Of a stretch of DNA of 64,000 nt, positions 1 through 9,375 are shown piece after piece; within the stretch, counting starts at the first letter, position 1; every line of letters starts with the position of its first letter. A program made the position numbers and the translations under genes. The notes under the pieces are model-generated. The model worked only from the letters and a program-made list of their open reading frames with translations. It did not search any database and had not been told where the DNA came from. This stretch comes from Saprospiraceae bacterium (GTDB taxonomy: Bacteria; Bacteroidota; Bacteroidia; Chitinophagales; Saprospiraceae): the NCBI GenBank assembly GCA_016710585.1, contig JADJVN010000047.1, positions 1 to 64,000 of the forward strand, in the 5' to 3' direction.

Positions 1-2429
1 GCTCAGGTCATGCGAAAATATGTATTCCATGTACTGATTTACCAAATGGTATTTTAGGTCATCTTACCATCTTCGGCCCACCCGACAGCCTCCCATGGGC
101 CCCAGCGCGAAGCGTTTGGAATCAATACGCCTACAATCCACTACAGATCAATGACGACCTCACTGTACCGCGCTTTCAGAAGAATCAAGCGACATATATG
201 AATGGCAAGTATAATAATTTTTACCAACAAGAATCGCTGCTGGATAGCAATGGCATGTACAAAGTTCCTGCTGCTAGTCTCACTGGAGCGATACAATGTA
301 TCAACTATGATCCATTGACGGATGAATATCTCGTCATCTTCGATTTGTATAATCGCAAAGATGCTTCTGCTATCGCTGATACCAATCTTGCGATATCATT
401 CTACGATGGTGATCCGACCAATGGCGCTGCATTGATCGGCATTTATTATAGCAATAAAAAAATCTATCGCGGCGATAGTTTATTGAATCTAGAATTTCGT
501 TTTTCTGCAAAGAATATCAAAGATGTTTTTATGGTGGTGAATACCGTTCGGAATAATTCTGGCAACTTTAACGATGATGATTTTATCCAAAAAGAATGCG
601 ACTATACGGACAATATTTCTAGGAAAATCGATCTACCAAAAATCGATACCATACATGCAGCCATCTGCAAAGGGAATCAATTTGTTTTTCAGGATTCTAT
701 CTATACAGAATCGGGCGAATACATTCAGAAACTGAGCGGTGTAAAAGGCTGCGACAGCATTTATTTTAGGATTTTTATTACCGCGACAGACAGTGTTTTT
801 GTCAATCAAAAATTTACGACTTGCGATGCATACGTTTGGAATGGAAAGAACATATCACAATCAGGCATCTATCAATATGATACATTGAATCATTTTGGTT
901 GTGATAGCATCACCACATTGGATCTGACCATATATAAATCTACGCAATCAAATTCAAAACAAACAGCTTGTAATCGCTACATCTGGAATGGGACAGAATA
1001 CACACAGTCTGGAATCTATCAATACAAAAGCACGAATGCAGTAGCTTGTGATAGTATTGCAATCTTGGATCTGCAGATCCATTTTTCTGATACTGTTGTT
1101 CAAAAAATCTCAACTTGCAATCCTTACTCTTGGAATGGTAGAACGCTGACACAATCTGGAATTTATCAATTCGACACCATCAATCAATTCATTTGTGACA
1201 GTGTCGTCTTTCTGGATCTTCAGATCACACCATTGATACAAGCAAAAGAGAATCATAGCGCCTGTGATCAATATTTCTGGAATGGAAAAGTCTATACCAA
1301 TTCTGGAACTTATGACTATCTCACAAAGAATGCTTTGGGCTGCGACAGCATGATTACATTAGATCTTAAGATTAATAGATCGGATTCAGTTTTTACTGCG
1401 CAGACAAGTTGCGCAGCAATCGATTGGAATGGTAAAAACTATACACAGTCAGGTAGATATTTTCATGAAACAAAAAATGTTAAAGGATGTGATAGTGTCA
1501 CGACATTAGACCTTACAATAATTCCACCAAAAGAAAATTTTATCAACAAAGATATCTGCGACAGCATCACCATCTTAGGACGAAAGATCGATCGAGCTGG
1601 GCGATATGATTTTAGACTGGCAGATGTAAATGGATGTGATTCGATCATTCATTACGACATCGCAATTCGATCCAATCAATCAAGTATAAAGTTGAGCGCT
1701 TGTGATTCCCTTCGATGGAATGTCAATGGAAAAGTTTATACCAACTCCACGCTCATCACTGAAAAATTCAACAATCAATTCGGCTGCGACTCAAGCATCA
1801 CATTAGATCTCCACATTGCAAAATCCAAACAAATTTTTCTCGAAGCCTCAGCATGCAAAGAATATTTTTGGCCTGAAACACAAAAAATTTTAACTCAATC
1901 AGGAGATTATCTTCATCTTCTCCAAACAGCTGAACAATGTGATTCTACTATACATCTGAAGCTTACGATTCATCCAGAATATTCAGATTCCGACACCATC
2001 ATATCAAACCAAAAATACACTTGGCCAGTCAATCAAATCACCTACGATTCTTCAGGAAATTATTTCATAAAATTCATCTCGAAAGATCAATGTGATTCTA
2101 TCCATTATCTATTGCTCACCATCATCAAAGAAAATAATATTTTCTATCCCAATGTCATCCATCCCAACAGCCAGATCAAACAAAATACAGCCTTCACCAT
2201 CTTCGACAACGGCGCCATAAAATCCATAGAGCGGCTGCGCATCTACGACCGATGGGGAGAACTCATCTGGCAGCGAGAAAACTTCCCTTCCAATGACGTC
2301 AACAATGGATGGGACGGGACTTTCAGAGACAAAGCAGTGAATCCAGCTGTCTTCGTGTGGGTAGCGGATTTGCTACTTACGGATGGTAGAAAAATTACAG
2401 AGACAGGGGATGTTACGGTGGTTGAGTAA
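1..2429 (+). CDS. T9SS type B sorting-domain surface protein with Cys repeats (5' end outside window)
   Basis: The frame is already open at base 3 and has no start in view, so the gene is cut by the window edge; about 808 residues are visible. After a short conserved segment (PWAPARSVWNQYAYNPLQ) come about nine repeats of roughly 45-50 residues with the pattern C-x-Y-x-W-N-G ... S-G-x-Y ... G-C-D-S ... L-D-L-x-I. The last 85 or so residues (YDRWGELIW ... GWDGTF ... VFVWVADLLLTDG) match the gliding-motility-associated C-terminal domain used as a T9SS type B sorting signal, so I infer export across the outer membrane and surface attachment. From base 71 onward it is nearly identical, without net indels, to the 3' half of the gene at 5647-9375. 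By analogy the missing N-terminus probably carries FG-GAP-type repeats. Function beyond a surface or adhesive role cannot be read from the sequence. Confidence 0.88.
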   Translation, partial: SGHAKICIPCTDLPNGILGHLTIFGPPDSLPWAPARSVWNQYAYNPLQINDDLTVPRFQKNQATYMNGKYNNFYQQESLLDSNGMYKVPAASLTGAIQCINYDPLTDEYLVIFDLYNRKDASAIADTNLAISFYDGDPTNGAALIGIYYSNKKIYRGDSLLNLEFRFSAKNIKDVFMVVNTVRNNSGNFNDDDFIQKECDYTDNISRKIDLPKIDTIHAAICKGNQFVFQDSIYTESGEYIQKLSGVKGCDSIYFRIFITATDSVFVNQKFTTCDAYVWNGKNISQSGIYQYDTLNHFGCDSITTLDLTIYKSTQSNSKQTACNRYIWNGTEYTQSGIYQYKSTNAVACDSIAILDLQIHFSDTVVQKISTCNPYSWNGRTLTQSGIYQFDTINQFICDSVVFLDLQITPLIQAKENHSACDQYFWNGKVYTNSGTYDYLTKNALGCDSMITLDLKINRSDSVFTAQTSCAAIDWNGKNYTQSGRYFHETKNVKGCDSVTTLDLTIIPPKENFINKDICDSITILGRKIDRAGRYDFRLADVNGCDSIIHYDIAIRSNQSSIKLSACDSLRWNVNGKVYTNSTLITEKFNNQFGCDSSITLDLHIAKSKQIFLEASACKEYFWPETQKILTQSGDYLHLLQTAEQCDSTIHLKLTIHPEYSDSDTIISNQKYTWPVNQITYDSSGNYFIKFISKDQCDSIHYLLLTIIKENNIFYPNVIHPNSQIKQNTAFTIFDNGAIKSIERLRIYDRWGELIWQRENFPSNDVNNGWDGTFRDKAVNPAVFVWVADLLLTDGRKITETGDVTVVE

Positions 2430-2510
2430 TGTGATAATTTTTTAATTAGAGAATGTGAGAATTAATTTGCAAATGAGCATAATTTGCAAATCTGCAAATG
2501 GAAAAAAATA

Positions 2511-2638
2511 GCTCCAGAGGAGCGTACTATTTGTAGCAGAAAAACAAAGAAACAAAAGAAAGCTCCAGAGGAGCGATCTGTTTGTAGGAAAAAAAACAAA
2601 AAAAGCAAAGAGCCCCAGAGGGGTGACCTATTTGTAGA
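2511..2638 (+). repeat. Three copies of a short palindromic intergenic repeat
   Basis: Three units begin with a small palindrome and end in tttgtag: gctccagaggagcg at 2511, the same at 2562, and gccccagaggggtg at 2612, spaced about 50 bases apart by A-rich spacers. A fourth, diverged unit (gctccgtaggagtg ... tttgtag) lies at 46657-46682. Compensating changes keep the palindrome (gctcc/ggagc versus gcccc/ggggt), which points to selection on a hairpin or to a REP-like mobile repeat. No REP-associated transposase is visible in this window. Confidence 0.7.
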
Positions 2639-2747
2639 GATTTAGGAGTGTTATTACGAAAGTCCAGATTGAATTTGCAAATTTGAAAATGTGCAAATCT
2701 GCAAATGGTTTTTAAAGTGATAATGTATTCTGAAATATAGTAGTAAT

Positions 2748-2993
2748 AAAGTCCTCCATTTTCAAGGGAGGATTTAGGTGGGTTATTTTGTCATGTGAGC
2801 AAAATGTGCAAATCTGCAAATGATTTTTTAATGCGAGTAGAATTTTAAAAAATAGCAGAATTTAAAGTCCTCCATTTTCAAGGGAGGATTTAGGTAGGTT
2901 ATTAATGAAATGTTTTAGGCAGGTTATTACATCACGCAAGTCCCAATCTGCGAAATCCAATAATCCATTTAATCTGTGATTCTGACAATTGTC
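2748..2993 (+). repeat. Mosaic of dispersed intergenic repeats (tcctcc/ggagga hairpins and atctgtgatt element)
   Basis: This non-coding stretch holds two copies of a roughly 40-bp unit (aaagtcctccattttcaagg followed by gaggatttaggtgggtta) at 2748-2787 and 2863-2903, a partial third copy at about 2993-3020, and a roughly 60-bp unit at about 2932-2993 recognisable by ctgcgaaatccaataatcc and atctgtgattc. The same units recur at 9484-9726, and the last also at about 46738-46795. The tcctcc...ggagga arms can pair as a hairpin. The rest of the gap from 3020 to 3256 is AT-rich and I see no gene in it. Confidence 0.7.
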
Positions 2994-3256
2994 TTTTCAA
3001 GGGAGGATTTAGGTGGGTTAAGTACCAATACAGTAAACCATTTAGAATTAAAACGCTATCATTCATTTTAATACAATTTACTAGAAAAAATATATGAAAA
3101 TTTATTAGAAAATTTCAACTAACATTTTTAAATTGCATCTTTAAAACTATAAACACATTGGCCTATGGAAATAAAACAGAGCAATTAAACTGAATCCTCA
3201 AAACACCTGCTCAAAAACATAAAACTATTTTTTTTAACACATTAAATTAATTTAAT

Positions 3257-5566
3257 ATGACAACTTTTTATTATTCAAAATTGACGAACTTCACAGCTCA
3301 CAGCTCACAGCTCACAGCTCACAGCTCACAGCTCACAGCTCACAGCTCACAGCTCACAGCTCACTCGCCTCTAAAAACATTTAGATTTTTCATTATGGCA
3401 TTATTGACTACTATTTTTCTTATGCCATCTTCTACTAAAGCTCAAGTAGATACCTTTGTCTGCGACAATGGTGGTTTTGAGCAGGATTTTTTGTATTATA
3501 AATTTTTTCTTACTAGTTATCATATAGGAAGTAACGATTGCAACCCAACTAATTTTATTAATTCAGTTACATGGTCTAATTGGCCGGCTCCAAATCCTTA
3601 TAGATTTGAGATTGTAAATTCTGGAGTTGATCAATTGGTTGGAATTAATAAAACAAAATTTGGTGAAAAAGCACTTTTATTAAATAATAGATATGGATAT
3701 TATACTCCATGCTTTCATGATCGTGAAATTAATAAAATGAGAAAAAGATTTAAAGTTACTGCAGAAAATAGAGAATTTACTGTCTGGTATGCTACAGTAT
3801 TGGAAAGTCCAATTTCACCAATACATATAAATAATCATCCTTTTTTTAGTATTTCATGTGATCTTGCTCCACTTTCAAATCTTTGTTTTGACTCCTCCAT
3901 TTTACCTTGCGATGAAAACTACCCGGATAGTTTATGTGAATTTCATCCTATTGATGTCATTAATTGGACTTGCCATAGAATCAAAATACCAGAATCTGAA
4001 ATTGGAAACATTGCAACAATTGAAATTTCAGCAGCAGATTGCGGATTAGGCTGTCATTTTGGTTATGCCTATATCGATGGATTTTGTGAATCTTGCCAAG
4101 GATCAGCGCAAGGATATGGAGAATTAACTACAGATGATTATAATCCAAATTTAAAAGTAGGAATAAAAAGAAAATCATGTGATGGACAATCTATTGACGT
4201 ATGCGCTAAGTATGAATTACCAACCTTATGCGGGAATTGGACTCTTGACCATATTGATGCTCCAGGATTTATAATAAATAATATTACAATTGATCCATAT
4301 TACAAAACGATTTGTTTCAATATTCCTAAATCCAACTTTTCAACCAAATTTTGTAAAGAATTTTTTATTAATTTGTATTTTAAAACCAATAATACAATTT
4401 TGCCAGCTCAACCTACTAATTCTATAAATATTTGTCAGGATGACTTTCAATTGTATGCTGCGAACTATATAAAAAGTGGTTGCTATAATAATTCAACGAC
4501 AGATTTTATATCTGATGATTATTATTATGTAAATATCTCGATATCTGCGAATCAAGGAGATAGTTGGAGTATAGAAAGACAGCTAGACAACCCATATCCA
4601 AATGAATCTGGTCTTTATACAATGAAAACAGGGACAGGTTCAAGTACTTTTACCTTAGGTCCGTTACTCATTCAAGAAGGAAGTTGGTTGATGACAATAA
4701 ATATAAATGGTTGCCTTTTTAATTATCAAATTGATCCTCCAGATTATTGTTCTGGTTGTGATAAATTTTTTGAGGCTAATATCAAAAATGTAAGATGCAC
4801 CACAAGTGTTGTAAGCAATACATGGAGCTTTGATTTAATGGTGCCAGGAAATGGAGCATACACTATTAAGAAGTTACCTTTTGGACCTACTGTATCATGT
4901 AGCTATAATTCGAATTGCACAATTCAAGCTGGAACAATTGAGCAAAATTGCATTACGTATGAACTTTTGGATCCAGTAGTAAGTTGCTATTCTACTTTCA
5001 CAATTTGTCCACCAAAACCATGCAGCATAGAGTGTAATATTGAGTTATTTGTCAAAGAAGTTTTTTGCAATCCATTAAATTATACAGCAAATGTTGAAAT
5101 AATAAGTGGAACTAACTTATGTTATAAGGCTATTAGCAAAAATACTGGATTAATTTTATCTCAAGGAAATTGGCCTATAAATGGAAATTTTGGACCATTT
5201 ACAGAGGATATTTTCTTATCAGTTTATAAATGTCAACAACCAGATTGTTTTAAAATGATCTATATACCAAAACCAGATTGCAATAATCCAAATTTTGGAG
5301 AAGGAAGCACTGGTAGATCCAAAGATAAATATAGAGATGAAATATCAATCATTCCTAATCCAATTCAAAGCAATATACTGAATATAAAATCAAATTTGGT
5401 TAATACCGACTTCGAAATTTTTAATTCATCTGGTACATCTATTTTAAAAGGTAAATTAATTAACCTTGAAACACAAATATTGTTTAATCAAACTTCAGGC
5501 TTGTATTTTTTAAAGTATATTAATAACGAAGGACATATATCTAATATTAAGTTTATTAAATTTTAA
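3257..5566 (+). CDS. Cys-rich T9SS type A sorting-domain protein
   Basis: A 769-residue frame if the ATG at 3257 is used. Residues 12-38 are then encoded by a 7-bp tandem repeat and read as SSQLTAH over and over. A more natural start is the ATG at 3395 (residue 47), which gives a clean signal peptide (MALLTTIFLMPSSTKA, then Q). The mature part is rich in cysteine, asparagine and aromatic residues and has no domain I recognise. The C-terminal 80 residues (SIIPNPIQSNILNI ... GLYFLKY ... IKFIKF) match the T9SS type A sorting domain. It lies between the two paralogous type B genes, reads in the same direction, and ends just before a perfect hairpin. Base composition is noticeably more AT-rich than in the neighbouring duplicated segments. 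The function is unknown; a secreted or surface protein is a fair inference. Confidence 0.85.
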   Translation: MTTFYYSKLTNFTAHSSQLTAHSSQLTAHSSQLTAHSPLKTFRFFIMALLTTIFLMPSSTKAQVDTFVCDNGGFEQDFLYYKFFLTSYHIGSNDCNPTNFINSVTWSNWPAPNPYRFEIVNSGVDQLVGINKTKFGEKALLLNNRYGYYTPCFHDREINKMRKRFKVTAENREFTVWYATVLESPISPIHINNHPFFSISCDLAPLSNLCFDSSILPCDENYPDSLCEFHPIDVINWTCHRIKIPESEIGNIATIEISAADCGLGCHFGYAYIDGFCESCQGSAQGYGELTTDDYNPNLKVGIKRKSCDGQSIDVCAKYELPTLCGNWTLDHIDAPGFIINNITIDPYYKTICFNIPKSNFSTKFCKEFFINLYFKTNNTILPAQPTNSINICQDDFQLYAANYIKSGCYNNSTTDFISDDYYYVNISISANQGDSWSIERQLDNPYPNESGLYTMKTGTGSSTFTLGPLLIQEGSWLMTININGCLFNYQIDPPDYCSGCDKFFEANIKNVRCTTSVVSNTWSFDLMVPGNGAYTIKKLPFGPTVSCSYNSNCTIQAGTIEQNCITYELLDPVVSCYSTFTICPPKPCSIECNIELFVKEVFCNPLNYTANVEIISGTNLCYKAISKNTGLILSQGNWPINGNFGPFTEDIFLSVYKCQQPDCFKMIYIPKPDCNNPNFGEGSTGRSKDKYRDEISIIPNPIQSNILNIKSNLVNTDFEIFNSSGTSILKGKLINLETQILFNQTSGLYFLKYINNEGHISNIKFIKF
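3292..3364 (+). repeat. Tandem repeat, 10 x cacagct (7 bp)
   Basis: Ten perfect copies of cacagct at 3292-3361, followed by a partial cac. The unit length is not a multiple of three, so gain or loss of one copy shifts the reading frame between the ATG at 3257 and the signal peptide at 3395. Three units encode one SSQLTAH block. Confidence 0.97.
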
Positions 5567-5573
5567 ATTTTTT

Positions 5574-5612
5574 TTTTGTGGCAAGAGTGATTCAATCACT
5601 CTTGCCACAAAA
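5574..5612 (+). terminator. Perfect intergenic hairpin, probable terminator
   Basis: The arms gtggcaagagtgatt (5578-5592) and aatcactcttgccac (5594-5608) are perfect complements, and flanking tttt/aaaa extend the stem. It starts 11 bases after the stop of the gene ending at 5566. The T-run sits on the upstream side and only aaaattt follows, so it is not a textbook rho-independent terminator on either strand. A transcript-end or stabilising hairpin is my best reading. Confidence 0.55.
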
Positions 5613-5646
5613 TTTGTATCTTCATAAATTAAATAGTTTTATAAAA

Positions 5647-8600
5647 ATGTATTTAAATAAATTAAATTTTTTAATACTTTTAAATTTATTAAATTTTTTT
5701 ATTTCGAAAAGTCAAAACCAAAATTGTTTAACAAAGGATTCAAGTCTATGCTATTCCAGTGAAATTTTTGTTCAAAATAATATAGTTATTGAAAAAAAAA
5801 TCGAAAGTAGTGTAGAAGTTTGGACAGGTGGAAATATTTTGGCTTGTGATTTAGATAATGATTGTATTCCTGAATTAATTTCTTTGTCAAATACTGAAAA
5901 TAAATTAAACATAATTGATAGTAAAACAGGAATAACCAAGTGGATTATTAATTTACCGTACTATAATTATAGTTTTGATGCTATAATTGCGTTAGCAGAT
6001 ATAGATTCAGACGGATTACCAGAAATTTTCCACAAAGCAGCCAAACATTTCTCAATACCTCAAAACATAAGCGGAAAAATCTTATGCTATAACTCAAAAG
6101 GTATGCTATTATGGGCCTCTGATCAAGATGCAGATTTCAATATTAATAATCCTGAATATGATAAAATCGCTATAGCGGATTTTAATAGAGATGGAATTCC
6201 TGAAGTTTATGTCAATAATAAAATATTTAATGCTGTAACTGGTAAAAAATTGGCTGATGGTGGTATGAATGGGATTGGAAGAGAGAGAACATCAAGTTTT
6301 ACTGTGAGTTCAATATCAATAGCAGCTCAATTAGATCAAGATACTTCAGATTTGGAGTTAGCAGCAGGATATTCAGTTTATAAAGTTAAAATTATAAATC
6401 CAAATGGGACATTAGGAAATAGTATGACCCCTACCAACATTCAAATTAATGGAGTAAATAGAGATGGTTTTACTTCTGTTGCTGATATTAATAATGATGG
6501 ACAGTTGGATGTTGTAGTTACTTCGCCTGGGAAATATCCTAAAGGGGTAATTTATGCTTATCACATAAAAAATGGGGCTGCACAAATTTTAGCAAAAATT
6601 AATCCGTTAAGTAACTTTGACTATATTGGAGTAGCTGTCATTGGTGATTTAGATAATTCCAAAATTCCTTTGATTATTGTACCTCGAAGTGAAGTATTAA
6701 CTGCATACAAATATGATGGAACCAACAATCTTGTAAATGTATGGGACTTTGCTAATACTGATAATTCAGGCGCTACAGGGTCGACAATTTTTGACTTAAA
6801 TGGAGATGGAAAGTTTGAAATAATTTTTAGAGATGAAACAGAGCTAAAAATAATCGACGGCACAACAAACATTCCTAAAATACTTGCTAAAATCATTTGC
6901 TTTTCTGGTACATTATTAGAGTATCCAATTATAATAAATAATGATCTTTTAAACCAAGCAAAAATTTGTATACCATGTGGTGATTTTCAAAAAGACATTC
7001 TTGGTCACCTCACCGTCTTCGGCCCTCCCGACAGCCTCCCATGGGCCCCTGCGCGAAGCGTTTGGAATCAATACGCCTATAATCCATTACAGATCAATGA
7101 CGACCTCACTGTACCACGCTATCAGAAGAATCAAGCGACATACATGAATGGCAAGTATAATAACTTCTATCAACAAGAATCACTGCTCGATAGCAATGGG
7201 ATGTACAAAGTTCCTGCGGCTAGTCTCACTGGAGCGATACAATGTATCAACTATGATCCATTGACGGATGAATATCTCGTCGTCTTCGATGTGTATAATC
7301 GCAAAGATGCATCTGCTATCGCCGATACCAATCTTGCGATATCCTTCTACGATGGTGATCCGACCAATGGGGCTGCATTGCTCGGCATTTATTATAGCAA
7401 TAAAAAAATCTATCGGGGTGATAGTTTAAGAGGTCTTGAGTTTCGTTTTTCTACAAAGAATATCAAAGATGTTTTTATGGTGGTGAATACTGTGCGGAAT
7501 AATTCTGGCAACTTTAATGATGGAGATTTTATCCAAAAAGAATGCGACTATACGGACAATATTTCTAGGACAGTCGAACTACCAAAAATAGATACCATAC
7601 ATGCTGCCATCTGCAAAGGGAATCAATTCGTTTTTCAGGATTCTATCTATACAGAATCGGGCGAATACATTCAGCGACTGAGCAGTGCAAAAGGCTGCGA
7701 CAGTATTTATTTTAGAATATTTATTACTGTGATAGACAGTGTTTTTGTAAATCAAAAGATTGCGATTTGCGATGCATTCGTTTGGAATGGAAAGAACATA
7801 TCACAATCAGGCGTCTATCAGTTTGACACATTGAATCAATTCGGTTGCGATAGCATCACCACATTGGATCTAACCATCGTTAAATCTACGCAATCAAGAG
7901 AAGTACAAACTGCTTGTAATCACTACATATGGAACGGAACAGAATACACACAGTCCGGAATCTATCAATACAAAACCATGAATGCAATGGCTTGTGATAG
8001 CATCGCGATCTTGGATCTGCGGATCCATTTTTCAGATACTGTTGTTCAAAAAATCTCAACATGCAATCCTTATTCTTGGAATGGTAGAACTCTATCACAA
8101 TCTGGAATCTATCAGTTCGATACAATCAATCAATACACTTGCGACAGTGTCGTCATCCTCGAACTTCAGATTACACCATTGATACAAGCAAGAGAGAATC
8201 AAAGCGCCTGTGATCAATATTTATGGAATGGAAAAGTCTATACCAACTCAGGAACCTATGATTATCTCACAAAGAATGCTTTGGGCTGTGACAGTATGAT
8301 TACCTTAGATTTGATGATCAACAGATCGGATTCCGTTTTTACTGCGCAGACAAGTTGTGCAGCAATAGATTGGAATGGTAAAAATTATACACAATCGGGA
8401 AGATATTTTCATGAAACAAAAAATATAAAAGGATGTGATAGTGTCACGACATTGGATCTTACAATCATTCCTCCTAAAGAAAATTTTATCAACAAAGATA
8501 TCTGTGACAGCATCACCATCTTAGGACGAAAGATAGATCGTGCTGGGCGATATGATTTTAGATTGGCTGATGTGAATGGATGTGATTCGATCATCCATTA

Positions 8601-9375
8601 CGACATCGCGATTCGATCGAATCCATCAAGTATAAAGTTGAGCGCTTGTGATTCTCTGCTATGGAATGTCAATGGAAAAGTTTATACCAACTCCACGCTC
8701 ATCACTGAAAAATTCAACAATCAATACGGCTGCGATTCAAGCATTACATTGGATCTTCACATTGCAAAATCAAAACGAATTTTCCTAGAAGCCTCAGCAT
8801 GTAAAGAATATTTTTGGTCAGAGACACAAGAAGTTTTGACACAATCGGGAGATTATCTTCACCTTCTCCAAACAGCTGAACAATGTGATTCTGCTATACA
8901 TCTGAAGCTTACGATTCATCCAGAATATTCAGATTCCGACACCATCATATCAAACCAAAAATATACTTGGCCAGTAAATCAAATCACCTACGATTCATCA
9001 GGAAATTATTTCATAAAATTCATCTCAAAAGATCAATGTGATTCCATCCATTATCTACTCCTCACGATCATCAAAGATAATAATATTTTCTATCCCAACG
9101 TCATCCATCCCAACAGCCAATTCAAACAAAATACAGCATTCACCATTTTCGACAACGGCACCATAAAATCCATAGAGCGACTGCGCATTTATGACCGATG
9201 GGGAGAACTCATCTGGCAGCGCGAAAACTTCCCTTCCAACGACGTCAACTATGGATGGGACGGAACATTCAGAGACAAAGCAGTGAATCCAGGCGTCTTC
9301 GTCTGGGTAGCGGATTTGCTACTTACGGATGGTAGAAGGGTTGTGGAGAAAGGAGATGTTACAGTGGTTGAGTAA
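5647..9375 (+). CDS. T9SS type B sorting-domain protein with FG-GAP-type and Cys repeats
   Basis: The open frame extends upstream to a GTG at 5578, but that lies in a hairpin. The ATG at 5647 gives a good signal peptide (MYLNKLNFLILLNLLNFF, then ISKSQ) and 1242 residues. Residues ~65-415 contain repeated calcium-binding-like motifs of the FG-GAP/VCBS type (DLDNDCIPEL, DIDSDGLPEI, DFNRDGIPEV, DINNDGQLDV, DLNGDGKFEI), as in beta-propeller surface proteins. From about residue 457 the protein is nearly identical to the truncated gene at 1-2429: PWAPARSVWNQYAYNPLQ, about nine Cys repeats ending GCDS, then the type B sorting domain (IYDRWGELIW ... VFVWVADLL). The first 1.35 kb is strikingly AT-rich, while the shared 3' part is richer in GC. 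The change is abrupt near 7000, so the gene looks chimeric. Likely exported by the T9SS; the ligand is unknown. Confidence 0.9.
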   Translation: MYLNKLNFLILLNLLNFFISKSQNQNCLTKDSSLCYSSEIFVQNNIVIEKKIESSVEVWTGGNILACDLDNDCIPELISLSNTENKLNIIDSKTGITKWIINLPYYNYSFDAIIALADIDSDGLPEIFHKAAKHFSIPQNISGKILCYNSKGMLLWASDQDADFNINNPEYDKIAIADFNRDGIPEVYVNNKIFNAVTGKKLADGGMNGIGRERTSSFTVSSISIAAQLDQDTSDLELAAGYSVYKVKIINPNGTLGNSMTPTNIQINGVNRDGFTSVADINNDGQLDVVVTSPGKYPKGVIYAYHIKNGAAQILAKINPLSNFDYIGVAVIGDLDNSKIPLIIVPRSEVLTAYKYDGTNNLVNVWDFANTDNSGATGSTIFDLNGDGKFEIIFRDETELKIIDGTTNIPKILAKIICFSGTLLEYPIIINNDLLNQAKICIPCGDFQKDILGHLTVFGPPDSLPWAPARSVWNQYAYNPLQINDDLTVPRYQKNQATYMNGKYNNFYQQESLLDSNGMYKVPAASLTGAIQCINYDPLTDEYLVVFDVYNRKDASAIADTNLAISFYDGDPTNGAALLGIYYSNKKIYRGDSLRGLEFRFSTKNIKDVFMVVNTVRNNSGNFNDGDFIQKECDYTDNISRTVELPKIDTIHAAICKGNQFVFQDSIYTESGEYIQRLSSAKGCDSIYFRIFITVIDSVFVNQKIAICDAFVWNGKNISQSGVYQFDTLNQFGCDSITTLDLTIVKSTQSREVQTACNHYIWNGTEYTQSGIYQYKTMNAMACDSIAILDLRIHFSDTVVQKISTCNPYSWNGRTLSQSGIYQFDTINQYTCDSVVILELQITPLIQARENQSACDQYLWNGKVYTNSGTYDYLTKNALGCDSMITLDLMINRSDSVFTAQTSCAAIDWNGKNYTQSGRYFHETKNIKGCDSVTTLDLTIIPPKENFINKDICDSITILGRKIDRAGRYDFRLADVNGCDSIIHYDIAIRSNPSSIKLSACDSLLWNVNGKVYTNSTLITEKFNNQYGCDSSITLDLHIAKSKRIFLEASACKEYFWSETQEVLTQSGDYLHLLQTAEQCDSAIHLKLTIHPEYSDSDTIISNQKYTWPVNQITYDSSGNYFIKFISKDQCDSIHYLLLTIIKDNNIFYPNVIHPNSQFKQNTAFTIFDNGTIKSIERLRIYDRWGELIWQRENFPSNDVNYGWDGTFRDKAVNPGVFVWVADLLLTDGRRVVEKGDVTVVE

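Larger units (their letters stand above)
71..2993 (+). repeat. Long direct repeat, copy 1 (partner at 7017-9726)
   Basis: Copy 1 of a segmental duplication covering the 3' half of a cargo gene plus its downstream intergenic flank. Coding positions map to copy 2 with a constant offset of 6946 bases from about base 71 through the stop codon at 2429. Only substitutions are visible. The flank is also shared, except that copy 1 contains 208 extra bases between two 11-bp repeats (aatttgcaaat at 2464-2474 and 2672-2682). Confidence 0.9.

Noticed and set aside
2430..3020. Intergenic repeat mosaic as an insertion sequence or transposon remnant
   Set aside because: No transposase-like reading frame, no terminal inverted repeats and no target-site duplication could be seen.
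3292..3364. Tandem cacagct array considered as a CRISPR array
   Set aside because: Units are 7 bp and contiguous with no spacers, so it is a simple tandem repeat.
5578..5646. GTG start and 23-residue extension for the 5647-9375 gene
   Set aside because: These codons lie in a perfect hairpin, and the signal peptide begins at the ATG at 5647.
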